DNA of 13,101 nucleotides from Sedimentisphaerales bacterium (GCA_016928975.1 JAFGJR010000060.1:1-13101); one strand, 5' to 3'. Shown: positions 1 through 7,692, counted from the stretch's first letter. The notes: generated by a model from the letters alone, not told the origin. Program-made: numbers and translations.

Positions 1-546
1 GAGCCCTTCTATTGTCCGGCGGACAAGTTCTCGATTCGGGAGACGAACTCGCCGGAGCACGTTTACGGAGTCCTCTCGTACGGAATCAATGAAGACGTCT
101 TCGGCGCAAGGCCGGGCCAGTGTTGCACTCGCTCGGGCTGGAAGGACCAGGCCCTGGGAATCATGAGCCGGATCGCCAATCCATCCGATGTTGCGATGTT
201 CACCGATGCCGGGCATGAGACACTCGAGAGAAGTCAGGCCGCCAAGAGCGACGGCACCATCAAGATCGAGGCCGGCGAGTGGGTACCAACCTGGTTCCGC
301 TCAGCCCAAGGCGCGACCTTCCTCAACGAGGTAAACGCAAAGGTTATCATCGCGGTTCCAATCGAGCGGCATGGCAAGAACGGCGGTATCAGCGTCGCCT
401 ACGCGGACGGACACGGCTCGTTTCTTGCCGGGTCGGGAGCCTGGGGACTGTCGACCGGGTTCCCGGCGAAATCCACGTCTCAGCACGTGCGGGTTCCGCT
501 TCAGTACGTTCCCCGAGCACCGCGAGTCAATCCCTACACCCCATGA
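1..546 (+). CDS. DUF1559-like prepilin-type H-X9-DG family protein, 5'-truncated
   Basis: The reading frame is open from the first base, so the start and N-terminus lie upstream; 181 codons and a TGA stop are in the window. The visible part matches the C-terminal half of DUF1559 / 'prepilin-type processing-associated H-X9-DG' proteins. It has a Cys-Pro-x-Asp segment (FYCPADK, visible residues 3-9), then SYGIN (26-30), a 'DVAMFTDAG' strand and a terminal RHGKNGGISVAYADGH segment. Family members carry a type IV pilin-like N-terminal methylation motif and are exported; that part is not visible here. The spacing from the motif His (124) to Asp-Gly (136-137) is 11 residues rather than the family's nine. 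The tail is Pro-rich. The ATG at position 163 is internal, since homologous sequence continues upstream of it. It is separated from the next gene by 318 bp and is probably a different transcription unit. Cellular role is unknown for this family in general. Confidence 0.85.
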   Translation, partial: EPFYCPADKFSIRETNSPEHVYGVLSYGINEDVFGARPGQCCTRSGWKDQALGIMSRIANPSDVAMFTDAGHETLERSQAAKSDGTIKIEAGEWVPTWFRSAQGATFLNEVNAKVIIAVPIERHGKNGGISVAYADGHGSFLAGSGAWGLSTGFPAKSTSQHVRVPLQYVPRAPRVNPYTP

Positions 547-864
547 TCGCTGGGCGGCGTGGGACGCGGCCGAAGAGCCGTTTGGCTCAGAGAACGTGCT
601 CGCAGAGCAGCCTCCACGACATCCCTCTCGGCTTCCGACAGACGCGCAGGTGCGGCGTCGGATGTCAGTTTGCGATCCTGACCCGCCGAAGACACCGTGC
701 CGTTCCACGGATTGATGTGCTGTAACTCTTTGTAGCACAGGTTTTTATCAACAATCGGTCGACGGCGGCATGACGCCGGCCACGAAACCGCGCCGCTTTT
801 CCGAAATCCCGCTATTCTGGCGCATCCTATTGGTTGAACAGAGAAGCACCGGAAGGGCAAGACA
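547..864. other. non-coding gap upstream of the sigma factor gene; candidate promoter region
   Basis: I see no convincing gene here on either strand. The part around 718-756 is noticeably AT-richer than its surroundings (it contains a run of five T and 'atcaacaat'), which would suit a promoter for the sigma factor gene, but I cannot point to a convincing -35/-10 pair. Two short perfect inverted repeats occur: GAGCC/GGCTC at 575-579 and 584-588 (4-nt loop), and CGGCG/CGCCG at 763-767 and 774-778 (6-nt loop). Neither is followed by a clear T-run, so neither is a convincing intrinsic terminator. Confidence 0.5.
851..857 (+). promoter_or_regulatory. ribosome binding site deciding a TTG start for the sigma factor
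   Basis: GGAAGGG lies 7 nt upstream of TTG 865. It is 19 nt from the first in-frame ATG (877), too far for normal initiation. An in-frame TGA at 835-837 bars any start further upstream. Confidence 0.6.
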
Positions 865-1389
865 TTGACGGCCTCAATGGACTTCACGAAGGACGCCGAA
901 GCAGCGCTGATTGCTCAAGTGAAGAGCAACAGTCGCCTGTTCTTCCGCCTGGCCTACGGCGTCGTGCGTGATGTACAGACGGCCGAGGATGTCTGCCAGC
1001 AAGCGTTCCTGCGTGCGTGGGAGCTGCGAGGTCGGATCCGAGATGTCGAGACCCTGCGGGCGTGGCTGGCCAAGGTCGTGGTGAACGAGAGTTTGGTGAT
1101 TGTGCGACGACGAAAGACCGAACAGCGTGCCAGGAGTCTGTATCCGGCACCCGCCGAGAACGACGCTCCGCCGTGCGAGCAAGCCGAGTTTCGTGAGCGC
1201 TTGCAGGATGCACTCGATCAGTTGCCAGAGCAGACGCGGATCGTCGTCGTGCTGCGTCTTCTGGACGGCATGAGCGGCAACGACGTCAAGTCACTACTGG
1301 GTTGCAGCGCTTCAGAGGTTTCCAGGCGGCTTCACCGCGGCATGGAACGTCTTCGACGCCTGCTGGCAGGGCAGTACGCGACGGAATGA
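865..1389 (+). CDS. ECF-type RNA polymerase sigma factor (sigma-70 family)
   Basis: Encodes 174 aa, a normal size for an extracytoplasmic-function sigma factor, which directs RNA polymerase to a small set of promoters in response to an envelope or cytoplasmic cue. Region 2 spans about residues 24-83, with the characteristic 'AEDVCQQAFLRAW' helix (40-52) and 'LRAWLAKVVVN' (64-74). A short linker (about 84-110) leads to region 4 (about 112-168), with 'LPEQTRIVVVLR' (120-131) and a helix-turn-helix 'KSLLGCSASEVSRRLHRGM' (142-160). There is no region 1.1 or 3, as expected for ECF factors. I chose TTG 865 because GGAAGGG sits 7 nt before it; ATG 877 would shorten the protein by only four residues. 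The gene is followed 114 bp later by an anti-sigma gene, the usual arrangement for a membrane-controlled sigma. The ECF subgroup and target promoter cannot be assigned by eye. Confidence 0.93.
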   Translation: MTASMDFTKDAEAALIAQVKSNSRLFFRLAYGVVRDVQTAEDVCQQAFLRAWELRGRIRDVETLRAWLAKVVVNESLVIVRRRKTEQRARSLYPAPAENDAPPCEQAEFRERLQDALDQLPEQTRIVVVLRLLDGMSGNDVKSLLGCSASEVSRRLHRGMERLRRLLAGQYATE

Positions 1390-1408
1390 GGATCGGCCGG
1401 TGTTGCTT

Positions 1409-1425
1409 GTTGCCCCATCGGCAAC
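1409..1425 (+). repeat. short perfect inverted repeat between sigma and anti-sigma genes
   Basis: GTTGCC (1409-1414) and GGCAAC (1420-1425) form a 6-bp stem with a 5-nt loop, inside the 114-bp gap between the two genes. No T-run follows, so it is not an obvious terminator. It could be an attenuator, an RNA-stability element or chance; the gap is otherwise unremarkable. Confidence 0.25.
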
Positions 1426-1484
1426 GCTCCTGGTGTTGGGACGCGCGGCAACCGCGGACGACAAGCCGGATGCAACACGATGAT

Positions 1485-1493
1485 GGAGAAGGA
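1485..1493 (+). promoter_or_regulatory. ribosome binding site favouring the downstream anti-sigma start
   Basis: GGAGAAGGA lies 10 nt upstream of ATG 1504. The earlier in-frame ATGs at 1480 and 1483 have no purine-rich site in front of them and would place this motif inside the coding sequence. Confidence 0.55.
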
Positions 1494-1503
1494 TGACTCG
1501 ATC

Positions 1504-2361
1504 ATGAACTGCAACTCGGTCAGAGACGAACTGCTGCAATACGACTGGGATGAGATTGACCGCCAGAGACTGACGGAGATCCTGAACCATCTGGCTCATT
1601 GTGACGAGTGTCGGTCGGCCATGGCCGATTTCGACCGTTTGCGGCTGGTGAGCAGGCCCGTCGAATCGGACACCGAGCCGAACGGCGGTTGGACGGCGTT
1701 TGAAAACAGACTCATTGACCGAATGACCAGGCCTCGCCGGCGGTTGGGGTGGGTGCCGCCGGCGTTGGCCGCGTCCCTGGCCCTGGCCGTTGTGGGTTGG
1801 GGCCTGTACCTCGGCAGCGGCGGCACACGCGACCAACGTGCGCCTTCGGTCAACGGAGGAGCGATTGTCAGGACCCTGACTCCACAGGAAATCGCCGACC
1901 GCGTCGAGGTGTTCGATCAGATCTCAGAGGTTTTCGACCGCCGTGCGGGCTGGGTGCTGATTTCCGATCAACGATCGGACATGGGCGTTGGCCAGACCCC
2001 CATGCGGCAGGATTCGTCACTACTGCTCGTCAGGTTGAGCCTTCTCAAAGACCGGTCGCTGTTCTCCAACGCCGATCTGGTCATCGTTCCCGGTCAGATG
2101 GCGCGCGTTTCCGTGCCTTCCCATGACGGCTCGGTTGTGCGGTACCAGGTTACCACGTCGGAGACTGATCCGAGGTTCCTGCGTCTGCGCGTTGAGGTGG
2201 GCTCCTCCAACGGACAACGCGAGGGCGGAGCCGCTCTGGCGACTGACCTGCGGTTGCCCTCCGGCAAGATCGTTCCCGCGGGGCAATTGGTCACCTCCTC
2301 AGGAAGCTATGACGTGCATGTTGGCATCTATCAGTCAAAGACACCATCGGCGCCACTATGA
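1504..2361 (+). CDS. membrane anti-sigma factor with zinc-finger (ZAS-type) N-terminus
   Basis: Encodes 285 aa from ATG 1504 (293 aa if ATG 1480 is used). The N-terminus starts like a typical anti-sigma domain (MNCNSVRDELLQYDWDEI) and has the H-x3-C-x2-C zinc motif (HLAHCDEC: His29, Cys33, Cys36), which marks cytoplasmic zinc-binding anti-sigma domains. An Arg-rich stretch (RPRRR, about 77-81) precedes a single transmembrane helix at about 83-104. About 180 residues then lie outside the membrane. This outer part is not a family I recognise. It is predicted beta-rich, with a stretch 'VIVPGQMARVSVPS' and a later 'LRLPSGKIVPAGQL' that loosely recall the strand patterns of secretin-type domains; that resemblance is weak. 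The expected role is to bind and inactivate the sigma factor encoded just upstream and release it on an envelope signal. The stop codon overlaps the next gene's ATG (ATGA), so downstream translation is probably coupled. Confidence 0.85.
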   Translation: MNCNSVRDELLQYDWDEIDRQRLTEILNHLAHCDECRSAMADFDRLRLVSRPVESDTEPNGGWTAFENRLIDRMTRPRRRLGWVPPALAASLALAVVGWGLYLGSGGTRDQRAPSVNGGAIVRTLTPQEIADRVEVFDQISEVFDRRAGWVLISDQRSDMGVGQTPMRQDSSLLLVRLSLLKDRSLFSNADLVIVPGQMARVSVPSHDGSVVRYQVTTSETDPRFLRLRVEVGSSNGQREGGAALATDLRLPSGKIVPAGQLVTSSGSYDVHVGIYQSKTPSAPL

Positions 2362-3392
2362 TCGCAGCAAAGATACTGATGCTGATTCTGTCCAACGAGG
2401 GCCATTGGTTCGGGGGCCAGGCCGGCACGATTTCCGCGCAGTGGGCAGCCCAATTCGAACAGCCCGAGGCTGTTCTGAAGTGGGACCTGCTGATCGGAGA
2501 GGTTTGCGTTGCCGGTGATCAACTGGCCGTCCAAAGGGGAAGCAAAGCCAGCGTGGTGACAGTCACACCGCCGGAAGTGCGGGCCAGAACGCGGATGCGA
2601 TGGGTGTACCACCTCTACCAGCGCGGCGACGGAAAGGAGATCGACGCAGGTGAAGCGGCTGTTCAGGTCTATCCCGCACCCAAAGCAGATCGCCTCAAGG
2701 ATCGATTGCCAGATCGGCGCATTGCGGTCTGGGATACGGCGGGCGGTCTTGCCGATGCCTTGAGCAAAGCCGGCCTGGAGTTCAGGCGCATCCGGAAAGC
2801 GGCAGACCTTCAGTTGTCCCGGGTGGATGTGGTTCTGGTCGGGCCGGACGAGCTGCGCCATGAGGTATTCGACCAGTCGCCGTTGATCGCCCTCGCCGAG
2901 GCCGGTGCCGGAGTCGTGCTGTTCGAGCAGAGGCGCCCACGCTCTCTTGCCGGCTATGCGTTGATGCGCCGGACGGCGTCCATACGGCCGACATGGCGGG
3001 GCAACCACCCACTCATGAGCGGCTTGGAGGTCGACGACGTGCAATCGTGGCTCGGCGGCCCGGGCAAAGAGATCTGGGCGGTTGAACTGCCGGCCGATGA
3101 ACCGGTTCTGGAGATCGGCCATTGGCCGCCGGTTGTCGAAGGTCCGCGGCCGGGCCCGGTTCAGGTCGTGCTGGCGGTCAAAGCGGTCGGCAAGGGCAGA
3201 ATGATCGTGTCACAGATACCACTGGGCCCGTGGGACACGGATCCTCGTACGCAACAGTTTCTCGACAACGTGCTCGGCTACCTTGGGACGCGGCCGGAAC
3301 CGACGCCCCGGCCGAGCGAACGACAGGTAACCCGCCCGGTTGCATCGCAGCCGGTGCCTACTATCGCCATACCATCCGGAGCTACCCCATGA
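2358..3392 (+). CDS. Ig-like plus GATase1/ThuA-like-fold protein, probably non-catalytic
   Basis: Encodes 344 aa. Residues about 1-108 look like a beta-sandwich with conserved-looking GHWFGGQAG (16-24) and RWVYHLYQ (81-88). Residues about 121-311 look like a class I glutamine-amidotransferase/ThuA-type alpha/beta fold: RIAVWD strand (121-126), VDVVLVG (156-162), AGVVLFEQ (184-191), NHPLMSGL (216-223) and GRMIVSQIPLG (280-290). The nucleophile-elbow position carries no cysteine, so a glutaminase or protease reaction is unlikely. Planctomycete glycoside-hydrolase family 2-like proteins often contain a comparable module, but no hydrolase domain is present here. There is no convincing signal peptide. 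The tail (312-344) is Pro/Thr-rich. The start is ATG 2358 inside an ATGA overlap with the anti-sigma stop; no Shine-Dalgarno motif is visible, so reinitiation is likely. Its own stop overlaps the next ATG in the same way. Function unknown. Confidence 0.8.
   Translation: MIAAKILMLILSNEGHWFGGQAGTISAQWAAQFEQPEAVLKWDLLIGEVCVAGDQLAVQRGSKASVVTVTPPEVRARTRMRWVYHLYQRGDGKEIDAGEAAVQVYPAPKADRLKDRLPDRRIAVWDTAGGLADALSKAGLEFRRIRKAADLQLSRVDVVLVGPDELRHEVFDQSPLIALAEAGAGVVLFEQRRPRSLAGYALMRRTASIRPTWRGNHPLMSGLEVDDVQSWLGGPGKEIWAVELPADEPVLEIGHWPPVVEGPRPGPVQVVLAVKAVGKGRMIVSQIPLGPWDTDPRTQQFLDNVLGYLGTRPEPTPRPSERQVTRPVASQPVPTIAIPSGATP
3378..3381 (+). promoter_or_regulatory. ribosome binding site for the CsgG-like gene
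   Basis: GGAG lies 7 nt before ATG 3389, inside the end of the preceding gene. It supports ATG 3389 over the much earlier in-frame ATG 3122, which would add an 89-residue low-complexity extension ahead of a good signal peptide. Confidence 0.5.
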
Positions 3393-4516
3393 GAACATTC
3401 ACAATGAGCGCAAGCATGTTGGCTGCAGTTTTGGTGGTGATCGGTCCGGTCGTTGTGCTGGCCGCCGAGTCGCGCCCATCAGGGGCGACAGAGGCGGCCG
3501 CCTCCCGGCCGGCCGGTCACGAGGCTGGGCCGGCGGCCGCCCGCCCGCTGACCGTTGCCATCCTCGACTTCGGCGCGAAGGACCCCGCTGTGCCCGACCT
3601 GGGGCCGCAGATCGGCGAGGTTCTGACGGCCGTGCTCTCCGGTGAGCCGGGGTTCACGCTCGTCGACCGGGCCACGCTCGCTCGAACACTGCAGGAACAC
3701 GAACTCAACCTGTCGGGCGTGGTCAGCACGGAGCAGGCCGTCCAGGTCGGCAAGCTGGTCGGGGCGCGAATCCTGGTAACCGGCAAGGCCTTCACGCTCG
3801 GCAAGCAGGTGTTCATCACCGCCAAGCTCATCGGCACCGAGACCTCGCTGGTCGAAGGCGTTCTGGTCAAAGACGAGAACGGCGCGGACGTGGGCAATCT
3901 GGTCGTTTCGCTGGCCACCGAGATTGCCGACCGTCTGCGAAAGGCCGGCCCCAGGCTGGTGGCCAGTGATGATGGGATCGATCCGCTGCCTAAGCTGAGG
4001 AAGGAACTGGCCGGTCGTCCCAAACCGAAGGTTGTGGTCATCATCACCGAGGAACACATGAGGGCCGCCCTACTCTTACAGTTCGTGGACCCTGCCGTTG
4101 AGACCGAGGTTAAACTGATGCTCCGCGAGTGCGGGTTCGAGATCATGGACGTGCCGCAGAACGATCTGGCCGACTGGGCCAGGGCTATCCGCAAGGAGGA
4201 CGTCCAGTCATGGCCTCGCGGCCTGCAAGACGCCGACCTGATCATCACCGGCGAGGCCTTCAGCGAGTTCGCCGCCCGAATCGGCAACCTGGTAAGCTGC
4301 TCGGCCCGCGCCGAAATCAACATGATCAGCCGCAAGGACGGCAAGATCGTCCTCGCCCAGCGCGAAACCACCCGCGCCGTCGACCTCTCCGAAAACATCG
4401 CCGGCAAGAAGGCCCTCGAAAAGGCCGGACGGGTAATGGGCGTTCGGCTGCTGGAGCACTTCAACAAAACGCTGCCGGCTCGCAACGAAACGACGACGGC
4501 TCCGGAGAAGAAGTGA
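3389..4516 (+). CDS. exported CsgG-like protein with two CsgG-like domains
   Basis: Encodes 375 aa. A signal peptide is clear: MRTFT, a hydrophobic core at about 7-24 and an Ala-rich end (VVVLAAES, 21-28), with no lipobox cysteine, so signal peptidase I processing is expected. After a low-complexity linker (28-52), residues about 54-188 match the CsgG fold: 'TVAILDFGAKD' (55-65), 'FTLVDRATLARTLQEHELN' (89-107) and 'GARILVTGKAF' (125-135) followed by a paired beta strand. Residues about 212-360 seem to repeat the fold in a diverged form: 'KVVVIITEE' (214-222), 'DADLIITGEAFSEF' (281-294), a beta strand ending 'GKIVLAQRE', and a final helix. CsgG itself is a lipoprotein pore for curli; related folds occur in LpoB, PelC and TolB N-termini, so the family name does not imply curli secretion. 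Start ATG 3389 overlaps the previous stop and has GGAG 7 nt before it. Probably periplasmic or outer-membrane associated. Confidence 0.85.
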   Translation: MRTFTMSASMLAAVLVVIGPVVVLAAESRPSGATEAAASRPAGHEAGPAAARPLTVAILDFGAKDPAVPDLGPQIGEVLTAVLSGEPGFTLVDRATLARTLQEHELNLSGVVSTEQAVQVGKLVGARILVTGKAFTLGKQVFITAKLIGTETSLVEGVLVKDENGADVGNLVVSLATEIADRLRKAGPRLVASDDGIDPLPKLRKELAGRPKPKVVVIITEEHMRAALLLQFVDPAVETEVKLMLRECGFEIMDVPQNDLADWARAIRKEDVQSWPRGLQDADLIITGEAFSEFAARIGNLVSCSARAEINMISRKDGKIVLAQRETTRAVDLSENIAGKKALEKAGRVMGVRLLEHFNKTLPARNETTTAPEKK

Positions 4517-4540
4517 CGGCACATTGGTAGTCTTGCGTTT

Positions 4541-4561
4541 GCGCTGAACACGATCAGGCGC
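4541..4561 (+). repeat. imperfect inverted repeat in the gap before the 1034-aa gene
   Basis: GCGCTGA (4541-4547) and TCAGGCGC (4554-4561) can pair with one bulged G around a 6-nt loop, ending 7 nt before the next ribosome binding site. No T-run follows. It could be an intercistronic RNA element in the 66-bp gap; chance is equally possible. Confidence 0.2.
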
Positions 4562-4568
4562 GTGTCAC

Positions 4569-4576
4569 AGGAGGAG
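4569..4576 (+). promoter_or_regulatory. strong ribosome binding site deciding a TTG start
   Basis: AGGAGGAG is a near-perfect Shine-Dalgarno sequence. It lies 6 nt before TTG 4583. The in-frame GTG at 4562 is upstream of this motif, which would then be coding. The nearby ATG 4578 is out of frame and only 1 nt from the motif. Confidence 0.75.
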
Positions 4577-4582
4577 AATGAT

Positions 4583-7500
4583 TTGTTCGACAGATGCCTC
4601 TTCCTCAAAGCGTCCGTGTGCGCACTTGTCCTTGTTCTCGCCACTGCGGCCAGTCATGCGCCGGCAGCATCGGTGCCGAACTCGCCCCCGGCAGCGAGTC
4701 AACCGGCCACGATGCCCGACGTGCCCGTCTGCGCGATCATCGCCGACCAGGCAGTCCAGGAGGAATACTTGGCACTGATCGGTCTGCTGGAAGCAAAGCT
4801 GTCCGGCAACGGCAAGCTCAGGCTGGTCGAGCGAAACGAGATCGACAAGGTGCTCAAGGAGCAGGAACTCGGTGCGGCGTTCGCCGCCGAGGGCGTCGGC
4901 CGGCGAATCAAGCTCGGGGCGCTGCTCAAGGCTGATCTGCTGGTCTTCTTGCGCGAGCGACAGGGCAAGGAGAAGGACGCCAAAGCGATCGAGGTCGCCG
5001 TGGCAGAGACGCGCCGCGGGCTTCGGTTGGTGATGGAGACCACAACATGGGAGCCAGCACGCGCCGAACAGATCGTCGACAACTCCGTCGGTGCCGTCCA
5101 TCGAGCAAGTAACCTTGCCCCCCGAGCCGATCTCCGCATTTTCGCGGTTTCGCCTTTCGAATGCCGCGATCTCATGCGTGACTACGCCGGCCAGCGCCGC
5201 GGCTACGCGCGCCTTGTCGAGGAGTACCTGATCCAAGGTTCCAGCGTCGCGGTCGTAGAGCTCGCTGAAGCCCGTGCTCTCGTGCGCGAGTCAGCCGTCT
5301 CGGGTGACCGGTTGTCGCGCGAGCTGCCGCCGTATTACATCTTCGGTTCTTTCAGGACCTCGCAGGCAGGCGGGACCCCTCGGACTGCCCTGGCGCTTGA
5401 GCTCCGGCACGGGGACGCCACATTGGCCAAGTCCACTCGCGATGAGGTGCCCGCCGAGTCCGTCGGAGCCGCTCTTCAAGAGACAGTCGTTGAACTGCTT
5501 GCAAAGGGCACCACCATGCCACCGGCTGGCTCCCCGAGCAGAGTCGAGACGCACATCTTGATCGATCGTGCCGATGTCTTCCGACGTCTCGGGGAATGGG
5601 ACGAGGCCATGCCGCTCTACGAATCGGCCCTGCTGCTCGACCCCCTTCTTCTTCAGGCCCATCTTCGTCTGTTCGAGGGGCACACCGAACTGATGATCGA
5701 CGGGGGACGGAGTATGCGCGGTCGCGGTGGAAGTCCTGACATCCCCCGTCGCGTCGAGTACGCCGAGGCTGCGCTTGATCATCTGGAACTGCTGCTACGC
5801 CGGGGAGAAATCAACGAGGAATTGGGACAGCGACTTCGTCACTATCAGGCCTACTGCCACTTGGACAAGTACGACGCCGTGCGCGACCCGAAAAACATCG
5901 TGGCTGCGTTCCGACGGCTCTGCCGCCGCAGAAATGACATGGTTATCGACGTCCTCGCCGACCCACAGAGGCGTTCTCGGCTCCCCGAGCTCTCCTTGAG
6001 CTTCCTCGTGTCATTTGTAGTCTATGGAACCACTGCTCAAAAGCGCGTCGACGACGAAGGTGCGTCAGAGGCGATCTGCCACGTGATCGAGACCTTGGAC
6101 AAGGGCGACGAGCACGCTGCAACGATACTGATGCTCTTTGCCGCATACGCCGGTAGTGATTTGAACACCGCTGGGTCGCTCCCACCCAGTTTCCTTGGCT
6201 CCTTGAGACAATCACCCTCTGCTCGCGTGCGGTTTCTGGCCCAGGCTCTGCAGATCCTCGGCGACATCCGCGATCAAACATCTCTCGATGCCGCTTTGCC
6301 TCGCCTGAACGAGCTGGCCGAATCCAACGCCCTGGGCAAGGAGACCGCCGACTACCTGATCAGCCGTGCACACGATCGCCTACAAAACATCCGCGGAGCG
6401 AATGGTGCTTTCACCACTGCATCCAAGCAGGTGATCCCCAAGCTCACGCGCATCGATGGCACCCTCTGGCCGACAGAGCAAGCTGGTTCGAGGTCGGACC
6501 GAAGAACTTGGGTGTACGACTGGGCCTCATGCGGCCGCGACATCGATCTTCTCGCGACCAGCCTCGGCGTTTTCCGCCTGACCGGCGATGGCAAAGCCGC
6601 CCTCGTGACCCGCACCACCGGAAAGCAGTTGCTTTGGGACGGCCAATACGCCTGGAGCACCGCCCCAGGCGCAAAGCCGGCGATTCTCTGCCTCGATCCC
6701 GTTCGCGGTGAGATTGCCCGTTTCGATGAGCCTGATGTCATCCATGGAACCTCCCCCGACTACGGCAGGATCGTAGCTGTTCGTCCGGGGCAATTGTGCT
6801 ACATTGGATGCCTTTCCTGGAAGGAATTGAATCAGCGCGTGTGGGCCAGTCTCCTCAGTGTGAGCCGACAGGGACCCTCCAGCATCAGCCGGCGCTCCGA
6901 GACTATCTACGAAGCTCGTACCCAGTGGGACCGATCCAACTCGAAGGCCAGAGTCAGCCCGGATACCGCCATTATTCCAGGTTGGACGATCGTGGTACCG
7001 GCTACCGACGATCAACAGGGCCCGTATGTGTTGGTCGGAAGACAAGGCTCTTGGCCGCTCGTTCTCAACCTCGCGAATAAGCAGCCGAGTATTCCCAGCC
7101 ATCGGTGGCCGTCAAGTGCCGTGGCGACGATGCACGATGGTCGTTTGCTCATCGGCGCTGGCCAGATCGGCAGCTACAAGGAAAGCTCGGCCATTTATTA
7201 CGCCAAGACGTTGTTCGGTGAGCCGCAAATCGTGGTTGATTTCGGCGAGCGGTCTTCGCAGGAAGAACGGTGGCCGATGTCCACCTATTATTCGTCGCTA
7301 CTCGTTGTCGATCACAAGCTCCACCTGCTGGCCCGCGCTGACTCTCGCCGCGCGCCCGCCTGGATTGCAGTCGATCTCAAGACCTGGCAACCCAGCGTGC
7401 TCGTTCATACGTTTCCCGAGGGCATCGCACCGTCCCACGACCCCTATCGGCTTAAGATGTCTGACCGCTTCGCCCTCGCTTACCAGCTTCGCGTGTCCGA

Positions 7501-7687
7501 TCGGCTCGGCCTGATTCTGCTCGCGGGCGGCGGCGCTTACAGGGTTGAGCTTCCCCCGTCTGACGTGTGGCCGCCAATTGACGCCCGAGTCTCTTCCGCC
7601 ATCCCGCCCCCCGCAACGCAGGCGCATTCGCGGGAGACTATGGAGATCGGGTCTCCGTCTGTGAGTCGTCAAGAGACTACGAGGTGA
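4583..7687 (+). CDS. large exported protein: CsgG-like domains, TPR, beta-propeller-like C-terminus
   Basis: Encodes 1034 aa from TTG 4583 (1041 aa if GTG 4562 is used). The TTG start places a clean signal peptide at the very N-terminus: MFDR, hydrophobic core about 10-22, Ala-rich end near ASHAPA (23-28). Residues about 50-150 are CsgG-like ('CAIIADQ', then 'LRLVERNEIDKVLKEQEL', then 'ADLLVFLRE'). Residues about 182-305 look like a second, diverged copy ('LRIFAVSPFE', 'PPYYIFGSFR', a paired strand and a final helix). A TPR-type repeat follows at about 327-370 (GEWDEA 337-342, LLLDP 350-354). A helical middle leads to a beta-rich, propeller-like C-terminal third from about 640, with motif LLWDGQYAW (683-691) and PYVLVGRQ (814-821). 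The downstream gene has the same order and matching motifs, so the two are tandem paralogs. The protein is probably periplasmic or surface-located. Exact function unknown. Confidence 0.85.
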   Translation: MFDRCLFLKASVCALVLVLATAASHAPAASVPNSPPAASQPATMPDVPVCAIIADQAVQEEYLALIGLLEAKLSGNGKLRLVERNEIDKVLKEQELGAAFAAEGVGRRIKLGALLKADLLVFLRERQGKEKDAKAIEVAVAETRRGLRLVMETTTWEPARAEQIVDNSVGAVHRASNLAPRADLRIFAVSPFECRDLMRDYAGQRRGYARLVEEYLIQGSSVAVVELAEARALVRESAVSGDRLSRELPPYYIFGSFRTSQAGGTPRTALALELRHGDATLAKSTRDEVPAESVGAALQETVVELLAKGTTMPPAGSPSRVETHILIDRADVFRRLGEWDEAMPLYESALLLDPLLLQAHLRLFEGHTELMIDGGRSMRGRGGSPDIPRRVEYAEAALDHLELLLRRGEINEELGQRLRHYQAYCHLDKYDAVRDPKNIVAAFRRLCRRRNDMVIDVLADPQRRSRLPELSLSFLVSFVVYGTTAQKRVDDEGASEAICHVIETLDKGDEHAATILMLFAAYAGSDLNTAGSLPPSFLGSLRQSPSARVRFLAQALQILGDIRDQTSLDAALPRLNELAESNALGKETADYLISRAHDRLQNIRGANGAFTTASKQVIPKLTRIDGTLWPTEQAGSRSDRRTWVYDWASCGRDIDLLATSLGVFRLTGDGKAALVTRTTGKQLLWDGQYAWSTAPGAKPAILCLDPVRGEIARFDEPDVIHGTSPDYGRIVAVRPGQLCYIGCLSWKELNQRVWASLLSVSRQGPSSISRRSETIYEARTQWDRSNSKARVSPDTAIIPGWTIVVPATDDQQGPYVLVGRQGSWPLVLNLANKQPSIPSHRWPSSAVATMHDGRLLIGAGQIGSYKESSAIYYAKTLFGEPQIVVDFGERSSQEERWPMSTYYSSLLVVDHKLHLLARADSRRAPAWIAVDLKTWQPSVLVHTFPEGIAPSHDPYRLKMSDRFALAYQLRVSDRLGLILLAGGGAYRVELPPSDVWPPIDARVSSAIPPPATQAHSRETMEIGSPSVSRQETTR
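7681..7686 (+). promoter_or_regulatory. ribosome binding site for the giant CsgG-like gene
   Basis: GAGGTG (extending to GAGGTGA) overlaps the stop of the preceding gene and lies 6 nt before ATG 7693. The GTG at 7684 is also in frame but lacks its own upstream site, so ATG 7693 is preferred. Confidence 0.65.
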
Positions 7688-7692
7688 GAAGC

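Noticed and set aside
575..588. GAGCC/GGCTC stem-loop as terminator of the DUF1559-like gene
   Set aside because: Only a 5-bp stem and no T-run follows.
534..887. 117-codon frame on the - strand covering the 547-864 gap
   Set aside because: It overlaps both neighbouring genes' ends, lacks any recognisable motif and has skewed low-complexity composition.
2331..3122. 263-codon frame on the - strand opposite the GATase-like gene
   Set aside because: The + strand product has recognisable fold motifs and ATGA coupling on both sides; the antisense product has no recognisable pattern.
3122..3388. N-terminal extension of the 375-aa CsgG-like protein
   Set aside because: The extension overlaps the GATase-like gene entirely, is low-complexity, and would put the signal peptide 90 residues inside the protein.
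3517..4644. Long open frame of 375 codons on the - strand opposite the CsgG-like gene
   Set aside because: It is antisense to a gene with a clear signal peptide and family motifs. Its product is Ser/Arg/Ala-rich with no domain pattern, as expected of a shadow frame in GC-rich DNA.
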